A stretch of 6,962 nucleotides of DNA from SVQP01 sp045652835 (GCA_045652835.1 JAZOLE010000045.1:1-6962), one strand, 5' to 3'; positions 1 to 5,279 are shown, counted from the stretch's first letter. A program made the numbers and translations. Notes: generated by a model not told the origin, from the letters alone.

Positions 1-708
1 TGTCATGAAGGTGTGCGGACGCTTTTGCGTGCCCTCGTTGTACAGAATCGAAAATCCGTTTGAGGCGGTGAAATTATAATAATTCGTGTAGGGATTCATG
101 TCCACGTCGAATACGACATTGCTGCCATCCTTGCTTTTGACCTTGCCGATCAGATAGATCGGGACTGCAAAGTCAAAGTGGCAGTTGACAAACTTGACGT
201 TTTGGCTGTTTTCCACCTTGAAGTAGACCATACCGGGGGTGATCAGGAAGGTCGAGCCGCAGCCGTCTACCGTCAGTCCGTCCGCACCGTTGATGGCAAA
301 GGGGGGCTGCCTGTTGCCGGGGACTTGAGATATATAATATTTTTTGTCCTGCTCGAATTTGAGCGTCGCCTTTTGCTTGACTGCCTCGGTGACTGCGTTG
401 AATATCGCAGCGCCGTCGTCGGTCTTGCCATCGCCCACGGCACCAAAGTCCTTGGCGTACAGCACGGTCTCGGTCGGCGCACTGACGGTTTGCCTGATTG
501 CCTCAAGCTCCAGCTTTTTTGTCTCGATCGCGTCCTTGGGAGGATCCGGCTCAGTTTCACCCGGATCGGTGGTGATCTCTTCGGGCTGTGTGGTCTGTTC
601 GGTGCTTTGTATAGGAAACTCCTGTTCTTGCGGCTTGGGTTTGCAGGCTACCATGGGGAGCAGCCTCAAGACGCAAAGAAGCAGAGAACATAACTTGCTC
701 GTGCACAT
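1..708 (-). CDS. Lipoprotein with pectate-lyase-type beta-helix domain (C-terminus outside window)
   Basis: An open frame of 236 codons runs from ATG at 708 off the left edge, so the C-terminus is missing. AGGAGG at 720-715 lies 6 nt before the ATG and fixes the start. Residues 1-22 form a lipoprotein signal ending in M-V-A-C, with Cys22 as the likely lipidated residue; an Arg at position 15 inside the hydrophobic stretch is atypical. Residues 23-80 are a Pro/Glu/Thr-rich linker. Residues 87-98 read DFGAVGDGKTDD, the hallmark N-terminal motif of the pectate lyase superfamily (Pectate_lyase_3, as in GH28-like and phage tailspike right-handed beta-helices). Short strand-turn repeats follow (for example LTVDGCGSTFLI and VKFVNCHFDF). 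The protein is probably an exported, membrane-tethered polysaccharide-active or polysaccharide-binding protein. Catalytic residues would lie beyond the window, so the substrate and even enzymatic activity are unknown. It has its own promoter and is divergent from the acyl-CoA synthetase. Confidence 0.82.
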   Translation of the reverse strand, partial: MCTSKLCSLLLCVLRLLPMVACKPKPQEQEFPIQSTEQTTQPEEITTDPGETEPDPPKDAIETKKLELEAIRQTVSAPTETVLYAKDFGAVGDGKTDDGAAIFNAVTEAVKQKATLKFEQDKKYYISQVPGNRQPPFAINGADGLTVDGCGSTFLITPGMVYFKVENSQNVKFVNCHFDFAVPIYLIGKVKSKDGSNVVFDVDMNPYTNYYNFTASNGFSILYNEGTQKRPHTFMT

Positions 709-749
709 AACAGACCTCCTATTGTGAAAATTGTATAAACTTGAACTTA

Positions 750-778
750 ATTATAGCATACTATTTCAGAAATATCAA
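750..778 (-). promoter_or_regulatory. Sigma-A promoter of the beta-helix lipoprotein gene
   Basis: Reading the minus strand, TTGATA (778-773), a 17-bp spacer and TATAAT (755-750) form a near-consensus promoter. A TGn extended -10 precedes the -10 box. Predicted transcription starts near 743 and gives a leader of about 35 nt before the ATG at 708. Confidence 0.8.
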
Positions 779-848
779 TAATTCAGTCGTATAAAAGCAT
801 CATATGGAAGAGAAAAGAGCAATATATGTCCTATAAGTGCTGCAAATA

Positions 849-862
849 GTTACAATTGTAAC
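849..862. promoter_or_regulatory. Perfect 14-bp palindrome, candidate operator
   Basis: GTTACAATTGTAAC is its own reverse complement and lies between the two divergent promoters, centred about 81 bp upstream of the predicted acyl-CoA synthetase transcription start. Size and symmetry suit a dimeric repressor or activator site, but it matches no operator I recognise. The function is inferred from position only. Confidence 0.4.
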
Positions 863-875
863 ATTACATAGGCTG

Positions 876-889
876 ATTTGTGAACAAAT
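876..889. promoter_or_regulatory. Second palindrome ATTTGT-GA-ACAAAT, candidate operator
   Basis: Two 6-bp arms are separated by GA, centred 27 bp downstream of the 849-862 palindrome and about 54 bp upstream of the predicted start of the acyl-CoA synthetase transcript. A regulator site just upstream of the -35 box is plausible. AT-rich DNA can produce such symmetry by chance, so confidence is low. Confidence 0.3.
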
Positions 890-900
890 GGCGCAACTGC

Positions 901-929
901 TTGACAAAACAGATTGCCGCCCCTATAAT
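901..929 (+). promoter_or_regulatory. Consensus sigma-A promoter of the acyl-CoA synthetase gene
   Basis: TTGACA (901-906), 17 bp, TATAAT (924-929): both boxes match the consensus exactly. Predicted start is near 936, giving a leader of about 35 nt before the ATG at 971. Confidence 0.9.
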
Positions 930-970
930 GTGATAGAACAGTCAACCTAGTATGAAACGAGGTAATTGAT

Positions 971-2683
971 ATGAAAAACCGTACGGCAAAGGCATCAAGC
1001 AGCTATTGCCCCAAGATCTGGGATGCAAACGATCTGTATGCAGCCATGCGCGAGCATGGTGATTGGGTCGCGCTTCGCTATATTGAGGGCGGCAAGGTCA
1101 GGGAAATGACCTACAAGGGCTTTTGCGATCATATTCTGGATATGGCGGCAGGACTTGATGCGCTGGGGCTTGCCGGAAAGAGAATTGCACTGATCGGTGA
1201 GAACAGCCCCTCTTGGCTGACCGCCTATATCGCAGTGCTTGCGCTGGACAGCGTGATCATCCCCATGGATAAAGAGATTGCGCAAGTACAGATCGAACAG
1301 TTTATTGCGTCAGTTGATGCAGAGGCGGTGATATACGGTGAGTCGTTCAACGGCAAATTCGACACCGCTATGGACAACCACCCGACGCTGAAGTATTTTA
1401 TCCCCATGGTACCCGAGCGTGGCGACCACCAAAAGGTGAGATGCTTTGATAAGGTATTGCGCATGGGGGCGGCAGGTGTGCGCACGGGTTGGAATCTGCC
1501 CCGCATTCAGGACAGATCCAAAATGGCGCAAATGCTGTTCACCTCGGGTACGACGGGCAGCTCCAAGTGCGATATGCTCAGCCAGCAGAACATTTATTCC
1601 ACGGTCAATGCGGCTATGCGGTATATTAACATGACGCCCGACGACGTGTCCCTGAGCGTTTTGCCCGTGCATCACACCTATGAGCTGATGTGCTTGCAGG
1701 CAGAGCTGCTTTTGGGTATGACCGTGTGCATCAACGATAAGCTGCGTCACGTGGTCAAAAACATGAACCGTTTTCAGCCCACTGTCATGACGCTCGTGCC
1801 GCTGTTCCTGGATACCATGGAGAAAAAGGTGTGGGCAGAGGCAGAGAAAAAGGGTAAGGATAAGACGCTGCGTACCGCTATGAAGGCATCTGACGCGATG
1901 CGTAAGACGGGCGTTGATATGCGCCGCCGTCTGTTTGCCGACGTGCACCGTGCGTTTGGCGGCAATCTGCGCACCATCATTTGCGGAGGCGCAAAGCTCA
2001 ATCCCGCGCTGATTCATACCTTTGATAGCTTTGGCATTACGGTGTACGAGGGCTGCGGCATTACCGAATGCTCGCCGTTGACTACGCTCAATCCCTTCTT
2101 TGCACCCAAGCCCGGCTCGATCGGCAAGCCTGTAGGCAGCTGCAATCTGCGTCTGGATACTAAGGGATACGGCAAGAACGAAAAGGGCTACAGTGAGGGC
2201 GAGATTCAGGTCAAGGGTACCAACGTGATGCTTGGCTATTACCAAAATCCCGAGGCAAACGCTGCCGTGTTTACCGAGGACGGCTGGTTCCGCACGGGTG
2301 ACGTAGGCTATATGGATGAGCAGGGATACTACTACATCACAGGCAGATGTAAGTCGGTTATCGTGCTGGATAACGGCAAAAACGTATTCCCCGAGGAGAT
2401 TGAGGAGTACCTTGGTTCGATCGACACAATTGCCGAGTGTGTGGTTGTGGGCAGAAAGGCCGATGAGCATACCCCCACGGCACTTGTTGCGGTGATCTAT
2501 CCCAATTACGATAAGTTTGAAAAGGACAACTCGGATGAAAACGTCAAGGCGACCATTCTTGCCTCGATCCGCGCTATCAACCGTGATCTGCCCAGCTTTA
2601 AGCAGATCCAGCGCATCGAGCTGCGCGCCACCGAGTTTGAAAAGACCACCTCCAAGAAGATCAAGAGGCATTTGGTCAAGTAA
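971..2683 (+). CDS. Long-chain fatty acid-CoA ligase (AMP-binding family)
   Basis: The 570-residue protein activates a carboxylic acid, probably a long-chain fatty acid, to acyl-AMP and then acyl-CoA using ATP and CoA. The adenylate-forming core motifs appear in order: phosphate loop TSGTTGSSK at 191-199, LPVHHTYE at 231-238, YEGCGITECSP at 359-369, GWFRTGDVGYMD at 438-449, the hinge region GRCKSVIVLDNGKNVFPEE from 458, and the C-terminal catalytic-lysine motif TTSKKIKR at 559-566 with Lys563 as the likely catalytic lysine. Length and motif set suit a soluble FadD-type enzyme; no membrane segment is evident. The start is set by GAGG at 959-962, 8 nt upstream, and by the consensus promoter. 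Two deviations from the usual family text are visible: the stretch after the phosphate loop reads CDMLSQQN rather than GVMLSHxN, and Lys replaces the usual Gly before the catalytic Lys. Chain length is not predictable from this; an aromatic or other acyl substrate remains possible. Confidence 0.92.
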   Translation: MKNRTAKASSSYCPKIWDANDLYAAMREHGDWVALRYIEGGKVREMTYKGFCDHILDMAAGLDALGLAGKRIALIGENSPSWLTAYIAVLALDSVIIPMDKEIAQVQIEQFIASVDAEAVIYGESFNGKFDTAMDNHPTLKYFIPMVPERGDHQKVRCFDKVLRMGAAGVRTGWNLPRIQDRSKMAQMLFTSGTTGSSKCDMLSQQNIYSTVNAAMRYINMTPDDVSLSVLPVHHTYELMCLQAELLLGMTVCINDKLRHVVKNMNRFQPTVMTLVPLFLDTMEKKVWAEAEKKGKDKTLRTAMKASDAMRKTGVDMRRRLFADVHRAFGGNLRTIICGGAKLNPALIHTFDSFGITVYEGCGITECSPLTTLNPFFAPKPGSIGKPVGSCNLRLDTKGYGKNEKGYSEGEIQVKGTNVMLGYYQNPEANAAVFTEDGWFRTGDVGYMDEQGYYYITGRCKSVIVLDNGKNVFPEEIEEYLGSIDTIAECVVVGRKADEHTPTALVAVIYPNYDKFEKDNSDENVKATILASIRAINRDLPSFKQIQRIELRATEFEKTTSKKIKRHLVK

Positions 2684-2689
2684 TTTTTT
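2644..2689 (+). terminator. Weak terminator-like hairpin overlapping the synthetase 3' end
   Basis: GACCA (2644-2648) pairs with TGGTC (2673-2677) and CCTC (2649-2652) with GAGG (2665-2668), leaving a 4-nt bulge. The sequence then runs into a T6 tract at 2684-2689. The stem is irregular and lies within the last codons, so attenuation or partial termination is the most that can be claimed. Confidence 0.25.
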
Positions 2690-2694
2690 CTCGG

Positions 2695-2723
2695 TTGACA
2701 AAAACAAGAAATTATGGTATAAT
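2695..2723 (+). promoter_or_regulatory. Consensus sigma-A promoter of the small lipoprotein gene
   Basis: TTGACA (2695-2700), 17 bp, TATAAT (2718-2723), with TGG just before the -10 box giving an extended -10. The -35 begins only 11 nt after the stop codon of the synthetase, so the lipoprotein has its own start of transcription despite the close spacing. Confidence 0.9.
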
Positions 2724-2756
2724 GTGAACGGTAAACCAAACCATAAGGAGGGCAGT

Positions 2757-3257
2757 ATGAAAAGATTATCTGTGTTTATGATGTCTGTGCTGTTGTGCAT
2801 TTCGCTGCTTGCAGGATGTGATCGCGAAAGCGACACTCCCGAAGACTTGTTTGCGGGCGATTGCGGAATTACCGTTGTGGCGCAAGTACAAAAAAACGAG
2901 TTAGGTTGGTTAGATCTCGAGTTGAACGTGACCAATATGACAGATCAAAAGGTTACTGCGGTGAGATTTTTCGCGGTGTTGCTGAACGCGCAAGGAAATC
3001 CGGTCGGCGGAGATGACGATCAGATTTTTATTGAGCTTGGTGAAAGTCTCCCGATAGAAGCTCAAAAGAGCGTGAAGGAAACGCTTACCGTTTCACGGAA
3101 GTATGCCCGTTCACTCGAGTTATACGTCGTTTACGTGGAGTATGCTGATGGCAGCACGTGGGGCGACCGTCAGGCAAGCGCAGATCAGATTTTTGATCGT
3201 GCACTGACCGTGGTTGTGAATGAAGCACAGGATCCGAGTATAGGTTCGGGAAGCTGA
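2757..3257 (+). CDS. Small secreted lipoprotein with a predicted Ig-like beta-sandwich
   Basis: The protein has 166 residues. MKR followed by a hydrophobic stretch and L-L-A-G-C (Cys21) is a clear lipoprotein signal, so the mature protein should be anchored on the outer face of the membrane. Residues about 35-137 alternate short beta strands. The stretch NVTNMTDQKVTAVRFFAVLL at 57-76, followed by NAQGNP, and a later YVEYADGSTW at 127-136 resemble the NxTxxxIxAVxF...D/N-xxGxP pattern of small Ig-like domains such as FxLYD or DUF5780; that assignment is a visual resemblance only. Acidic residues GGDDDQ lie at 84-89. The start is fixed by AGGAGG at 2746-2751, 5 nt before the ATG, and by the promoter at 2695-2723; a longer frame opening upstream lies inside the synthetase gene and upstream of that promoter. 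Role unknown. Confidence 0.85.
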   Translation: MKRLSVFMMSVLLCISLLAGCDRESDTPEDLFAGDCGITVVAQVQKNELGWLDLELNVTNMTDQKVTAVRFFAVLLNAQGNPVGGDDDQIFIELGESLPIEAQKSVKETLTVSRKYARSLELYVVYVEYADGSTWGDRQASADQIFDRALTVVVNEAQDPSIGSGS

Positions 3258-3399
3258 AAGAATCTTTATACTTATACTCCGGATGCCGGGGAGTCACACA
3301 ATGCAGGGAGCGCAGCGCGAGCATTCCGATATGCCTTTCGGACGGTCGACCGAGTCCGCAGGCGCTTTCTTTTCTCTCCTTTACTTTCAAAAATATCCC
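3258..3399 (+). other. Structured non-coding stretch downstream of the lipoprotein
   Basis: No convincing gene lies here. Several short stems can be drawn: CCGG-ATG-CCGG with ACTC/GAGT around it (about 3276-3294), AATGC/GCATT (3300-3304 with 3321-3325), TCCGA/TCGGA (3325-3329 with 3338-3342), and CGGACGG/CC-GA-GTCCG (3339-3345 with 3350-3358). The last two are mutually exclusive. AGCGC (3309-3313) can close a larger structure with GCGCT (3362-3366), after which the sequence becomes T-rich (3366-3386). This may be the transcript end of the lipoprotein gene or a dispersed intergenic repeat; which one cannot be told from one copy. Confidence 0.35.
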
Positions 3400-3438
3400 A
3401 AAATCGCAACGGGAGGGGCTTGCCCCTCCCGTGATTTT
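3400..3438. terminator. Strong GC-rich hairpin, possible two-way terminator or palindromic repeat
   Basis: ACGGGAGGGG (3409-3418) pairs perfectly with CCCCTCCCGT (3423-3432) around a CTTG loop. Flanking AAAATC (3400-3405) and GATTTT (3433-3438) can extend the stem past a 3-nt bulge. The T tract is short on both strands, so termination would be weaker than usual. A repetitive extragenic palindrome is an alternative. Confidence 0.5.
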
Positions 3439-3448
3439 ATGTTATAAT
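3420..3448 (+). promoter_or_regulatory. Extended -10 promoter of the GNAT gene, overlapping the hairpin
   Basis: TATAAT at 3443-3448 is preceded by TGT, a TGn extended -10. A 17-bp spacer places the -35 at TTGCCC (3420-3425), a 4/6 match lying in the loop and 3' arm of the GC-rich hairpin. Predicted start is near 3455. Confidence 0.6.
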
Positions 3449-3530
3449 GTGCTTGATGATAGCAGAAAAGCGCAGAGCACCGTCTTGCTCCCACAGTGAT
3501 TTTCTGCGTATTTTTGCAAGGAGGAAACGC

Positions 3531-4058
3531 ATGCTGCGTCTTATCAAACGATGCCCCGCATATATGGCGGGATACAAGGAATACTGCCAAGAGCTATATG
3601 ACAATGGCGTGATCTATTTCCGTCCCACCGATCCGAGGTATATCGATGACGGCTGGTTTGAACGCACAAAGCCGTTATACGATAAAAAGGAGCAGGGGCT
3701 GATCGAGGGGCAATCTCCGAGTATTCATTATTGGGCGGTGGACGGTGACCGTTTTATTGGTGAGTTTCAGCTCAGAACGCAGTTTACGGATAAGGTCATG
3801 ACCGAAATCGGCAGCATTGGCTATGCCGTTCGCGTATCCGAATGGGGAAAGGGCTACGGCACGCATATTTTGCAAAGCGGCTTGGAGATCGCAAAAGCAT
3901 ACGGCATGGAAAAGGTGCTGTTGACCATCAATGAAAATAACGTTGCGTCCATTCGCCTGTGCGAAAAAATGGGCGGGAAGTGGCAAGACACCATCGAAGC
4001 CTACAATGACGCGGAAGGGCATCATCTTCTTAGGCGCTATTGGATCGTGTTATCGTAA
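3531..4058 (+). CDS. GNAT-family N-acetyltransferase (COG3981-like)
   Basis: The protein has 175 residues and is predicted cytosolic, transferring acetyl from acetyl-CoA to an unknown amine. The GNAT core is intact: strand IGEFQLRTQF at 76-85, IGYAVR at 96-101, the acetyl-CoA pyrophosphate loop EWGKGYGT at 104-111, then helix and strand AKAYGMEKVLLTINENN at 121-137, and NNVASIRLCEKMGG at 136-149. The combination IGxxQLR...GxIGYxVRxxxxGKGYxT...NxxSxRxxEKMGG is the pattern I associate with COG3981 predicted acetyltransferases; the order and length fit. AGGAGG at 3519-3524 lies 6 nt before this ATG. An in-frame ATG at 3447 falls inside the -10 box and so upstream of the predicted transcript start, which argues against a longer form. 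The gene stands alone, with its own promoter and the inverted-repeat element only 5 nt past its stop. Confidence 0.88.
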   Translation: MLRLIKRCPAYMAGYKEYCQELYDNGVIYFRPTDPRYIDDGWFERTKPLYDKKEQGLIEGQSPSIHYWAVDGDRFIGEFQLRTQFTDKVMTEIGSIGYAVRVSEWGKGYGTHILQSGLEIAKAYGMEKVLLTINENNVASIRLCEKMGGKWQDTIEAYNDAEGHHLLRRYWIVLS

Positions 4059-4116
4059 TCAAAAACTCCGACAGACCCGAAAGTGTGATGTTCTTATCGG
4101 AGAAATCACACAGCAT

Positions 4117-4156
4117 AAAGTTCCCACAGACCAAACAAAAGGTTTGTGGGAACTTT
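4117..4156. terminator. 16-bp hairpin, possible terminator or part of the repeat
   Basis: Arms 4117-4132 and 4141-4156 pair over 16 bp with one G-U, around the 8-nt loop AAACAAAA. The following sequence is TTTGTCTTAT on the plus strand, a weak T tract, so it is at best a modest terminator for the GNAT gene. Confidence 0.45.
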
Positions 4157-4221
4157 GTCTTATAAGAAAAAGGAAACGGTTAAAGAAAGCATCGGGCAAT
4201 GCAGGCCTCTTCTGTTACAGA

Positions 4222-4256
4222 ACAAAAACCGCAGATCGTAAATCTGCGGTTTTTGT
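4222..4256. terminator. Bidirectional rho-independent terminator between converging genes
   Basis: ACAAAAACCGCAGAT (4222-4236) pairs perfectly with 4242-4256 around the loop CGTAA. The core GC stem is followed by T5 on the plus strand (4250-4254) and by T5 on the minus strand (complement of 4224-4228). It can end transcripts from the GNAT gene on the left and the surface-protein gene on the right. Confidence 0.85.
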
Positions 4257-4265
4257 ATTTCGTTT

Positions 4266-4300
4266 CTCCGATAAGAACAGTTGTCGGAGTTATTATTTTT
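4266..4300 (+). terminator. Second hairpin with T-rich tail
   Basis: CTCCGATA (4266-4273) pairs with TGTCGGAG (4282-4289), 8 bp with one G-U, around an 8-nt loop. TTATTATTTTT follows at 4290-4300. This could act as a backup terminator for plus-strand transcription. It uses the same bases as the right arm of the large inverted repeat, so the two folds exclude each other. Confidence 0.4.
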
Positions 4301-4311
4301 ATATGGAAAGA

Positions 4312-5184
4312 TTAGTCCTTCTTCTTGATGCAAACGGCACCCAGAGCGATCATTGCAACAACTGCACCAACGCTTACGATGCTGCCGCAGCCCTTTTCTT
4401 CTTCTACGGGCTTGGTGGTTGCAGGCTTCTTGGTGGTTGCCTCAGTTTCTTCCTCGGTCTCCTCCTCGGTCTCTGCCTCGGTAGTGGGAGCTTCGGTCTC
4501 TTCCTCTTCCTCAAAAGCGCACCAGTTGTAGGCGTCCTCCTCGGTCTTGAACATAGCGATCTCCATCAGGTAAAGCACATCGCCCTCGTCCATGCCGATG
4601 GGGTCGATACGGAGCTGGCTGATATTGCCTTCCCATGCACCCTCAACGTTGAAGATGAAGTAGGTAAAGCCGTTTGCATCATCGCAGTATTCGCTGACCG
4701 CCTTAGCATCCTCGGTAGGAGCGGTCACGGAGCCTGCACAGTGGTAGATCTCAAAGTCATCGTAGTAGCCATCCTCGGGCACAAGGATCTTGAGAACGAT
4801 AAAGGCAGCTTCCTCACCGGTCAGAGGGGTCAGATCGTACTTTTTGAAGTAGCTTGTATAGTTGATGGTGAAGTTGGGGTCCTCGGGGTACTTGATGTCG
4901 ATTCTGTAGCCTTCCCACTCACCCTTTTTGGAAACGCCGCTGTTCTTGTTCAGACCGTTGTTGCCTGCCAAGGGGTTGGGCTTGGTGATCAGATCAAGGT
5001 CGAATACGAGTCTGTCATTGGTGCGCTCAACGGCTGCTGCACCCTCTTCGGTGGTAGCCTCGGTTGTAGCTTCGGTGGTAGCCTCGGTGGTAGCCTCGGT
5101 GGTTTCTTCGTTTGCATAAACGCAGAGAGCCATGCAAGAAACCAGCATCAGCATGCAGAGCATCAGAGATAATACTTTTTTCAT
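4312..5184 (-). CDS. Cell-surface protein with Thr/Glu linkers and C-terminal KGCGS-transmembrane-KKKD tail
   Basis: The protein has 290 residues. Residues 1-24 are a signal peptide (KK, long hydrophobic core, likely cleavage after V-Y-A at 24). Residues 26-47 are a TTEA repeat linker. Residues about 52-222 form a globular domain rich in aromatic and beta-strand sequence. Its end, WEGNISQLRIDP at 184-195 and LYLMEIAMFKTEEDA at 204-218, resembles the WxGxIxxLRxDP...GDxxYxxxIAxF pattern common in galactose-binding-like or carbohydrate-binding modules of clostridial surface proteins; this is resemblance, not proof. Residues 225-263 are a second Glu/Thr linker. Residues 264-268 (KGCGS) precede an 18-residue hydrophobic segment and the tail KKKD. 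This order (motif, membrane helix, basic end) suggests C-terminal anchoring or processing. AAGGAG at 5197-5192, 7 nt before the ATG, fixes the start. The gene has its own strong promoter. Specific function and ligand are unknown. Confidence 0.87.
   Translation of the reverse strand: MKKVLSLMLCMLMLVSCMALCVYANEETTEATTEATTEATTEATTEEGAAAVERTNDRLVFDLDLITKPNPLAGNNGLNKNSGVSKKGEWEGYRIDIKYPEDPNFTINYTSYFKKYDLTPLTGEEAAFIVLKILVPEDGYYDDFEIYHCAGSVTAPTEDAKAVSEYCDDANGFTYFIFNVEGAWEGNISQLRIDPIGMDEGDVLYLMEIAMFKTEEDAYNWCAFEEEEETEAPTTEAETEEETEEETEATTKKPATTKPVEEEKGCGSIVSVGAVVAMIALGAVCIKKKD
5051..5110 (-). repeat. Five tandem 12-bp units encoding the TTEA linker
   Basis: Five consecutive 12-bp units (consensus GTGGTAGCCTCG on the plus strand) cover 5051-5110. 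Three are identical, the second has two or so changes and the fifth is diverged. Each unit encodes four residues (A-T-T-E), so gain or loss of units keeps the frame and only changes linker length. Confidence 0.85.
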
Positions 5185-5220
5185 AATTTTTCTCCTTAAA
5201 ATTAAGTAGTATACAGGTTT

Positions 5221-5249
5221 ATTATACAGATAATTTTGTTGCTTGTCAA
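5221..5249 (-). promoter_or_regulatory. Consensus sigma-A promoter of the surface-protein gene
   Basis: On the minus strand TTGACA (5249-5244), 17 bp, TATAAT (5226-5221): both boxes are exact. Transcription should start near 5214, giving a leader of about 30 nt. Confidence 0.9.
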
Positions 5250-5279
5250 CAGTTTTTTTGGGGAAAAATGCAGTTTTTT
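5250..5279 (-). promoter_or_regulatory. A-tract region upstream of the -35, possible UP element
   Basis: AAAAAACTG occurs twice on the minus strand (5279-5271 and 5258-5250), exactly 21 bp apart, which is about two helical turns, with a T5 tract between. The block abuts the -35 box. Phased A tracts at this place can bend DNA or bind the RNA polymerase alpha C-terminal domain. No terminator is seen between the upstream stop codon (5280-5278) and this promoter. Confidence 0.4.

Larger units (their letters stand above)
4064..4291. repeat. 228-bp nested imperfect inverted repeat (MITE-like or structured 3' RNA)
   Basis: Both ends read inward as the same two blocks: AACTCCGACA (4064-4073, and reversed at 4291-4282) and GTTCTTATCGGAGAAA (4090-4105, and reversed at 4278-4263). 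The blocks are separated by 16 nt on the left and 3 nt on the right. Inside are two further perfect hairpins (4117-4156 and 4222-4256) and a central stretch with no long pairing. The left inner block can alternatively sit in its own local hairpin, GTGTGAT/ATCACAC (4083-4089 with 4105-4111) plus TTCT/AGAA. No coding frame, transposase or clear target-site duplication is visible. It fills the gap between two converging genes. Terminal inverted repeats and compact non-coding content suit a miniature mobile element; a folded 3'-UTR RNA is the alternative. Confidence 0.65.

Noticed and set aside
178..727. Two plus-strand open frames of 171 and 127 codons
   Set aside because: They lie antisense to the beta-helix lipoprotein gene, which has a promoter, ribosome binding site, lipobox and family motif. 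Neither plus-strand frame has these.
952..969. Five-codon leader ORF (MKRGN) ahead of the acyl-CoA synthetase
   Set aside because: It has no ribosome binding site, is very short, and its own sequence contains the ribosome binding site of the real gene. It is likely chance.
1310..2935. 541-codon open frame on the minus strand
   Set aside because: It is antisense to the acyl-CoA synthetase and the start of the next lipoprotein, both of which have clear motifs and promoters. Its translation shows no recognisable domain. It is a codon-bias shadow.
3447..3530. Longer GNAT start at ATG 3447
   Set aside because: This ATG lies inside the -10 box, so it would not be on the predicted transcript. The ATG at 3531 has an ideal AGGAGG 6 nt upstream.
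4064..4291. CRISPR array, 6S RNA or riboswitch as explanation of the repeats
   Set aside because: The repeats are inverted rather than direct and regularly spaced, the branched fold differs from the single long hairpin of 6S RNA, and the element lies downstream of both genes rather than in a leader. No known riboswitch core was recognised.
3931..5172. 413-codon plus-strand open frame
   Set aside because: It runs through the end of the GNAT gene in another frame, across the inverted repeat and terminator, and antisense to the surface-protein gene. Its Gly/Leu/Ser-rich text is the reverse of the Thr/Glu linkers.
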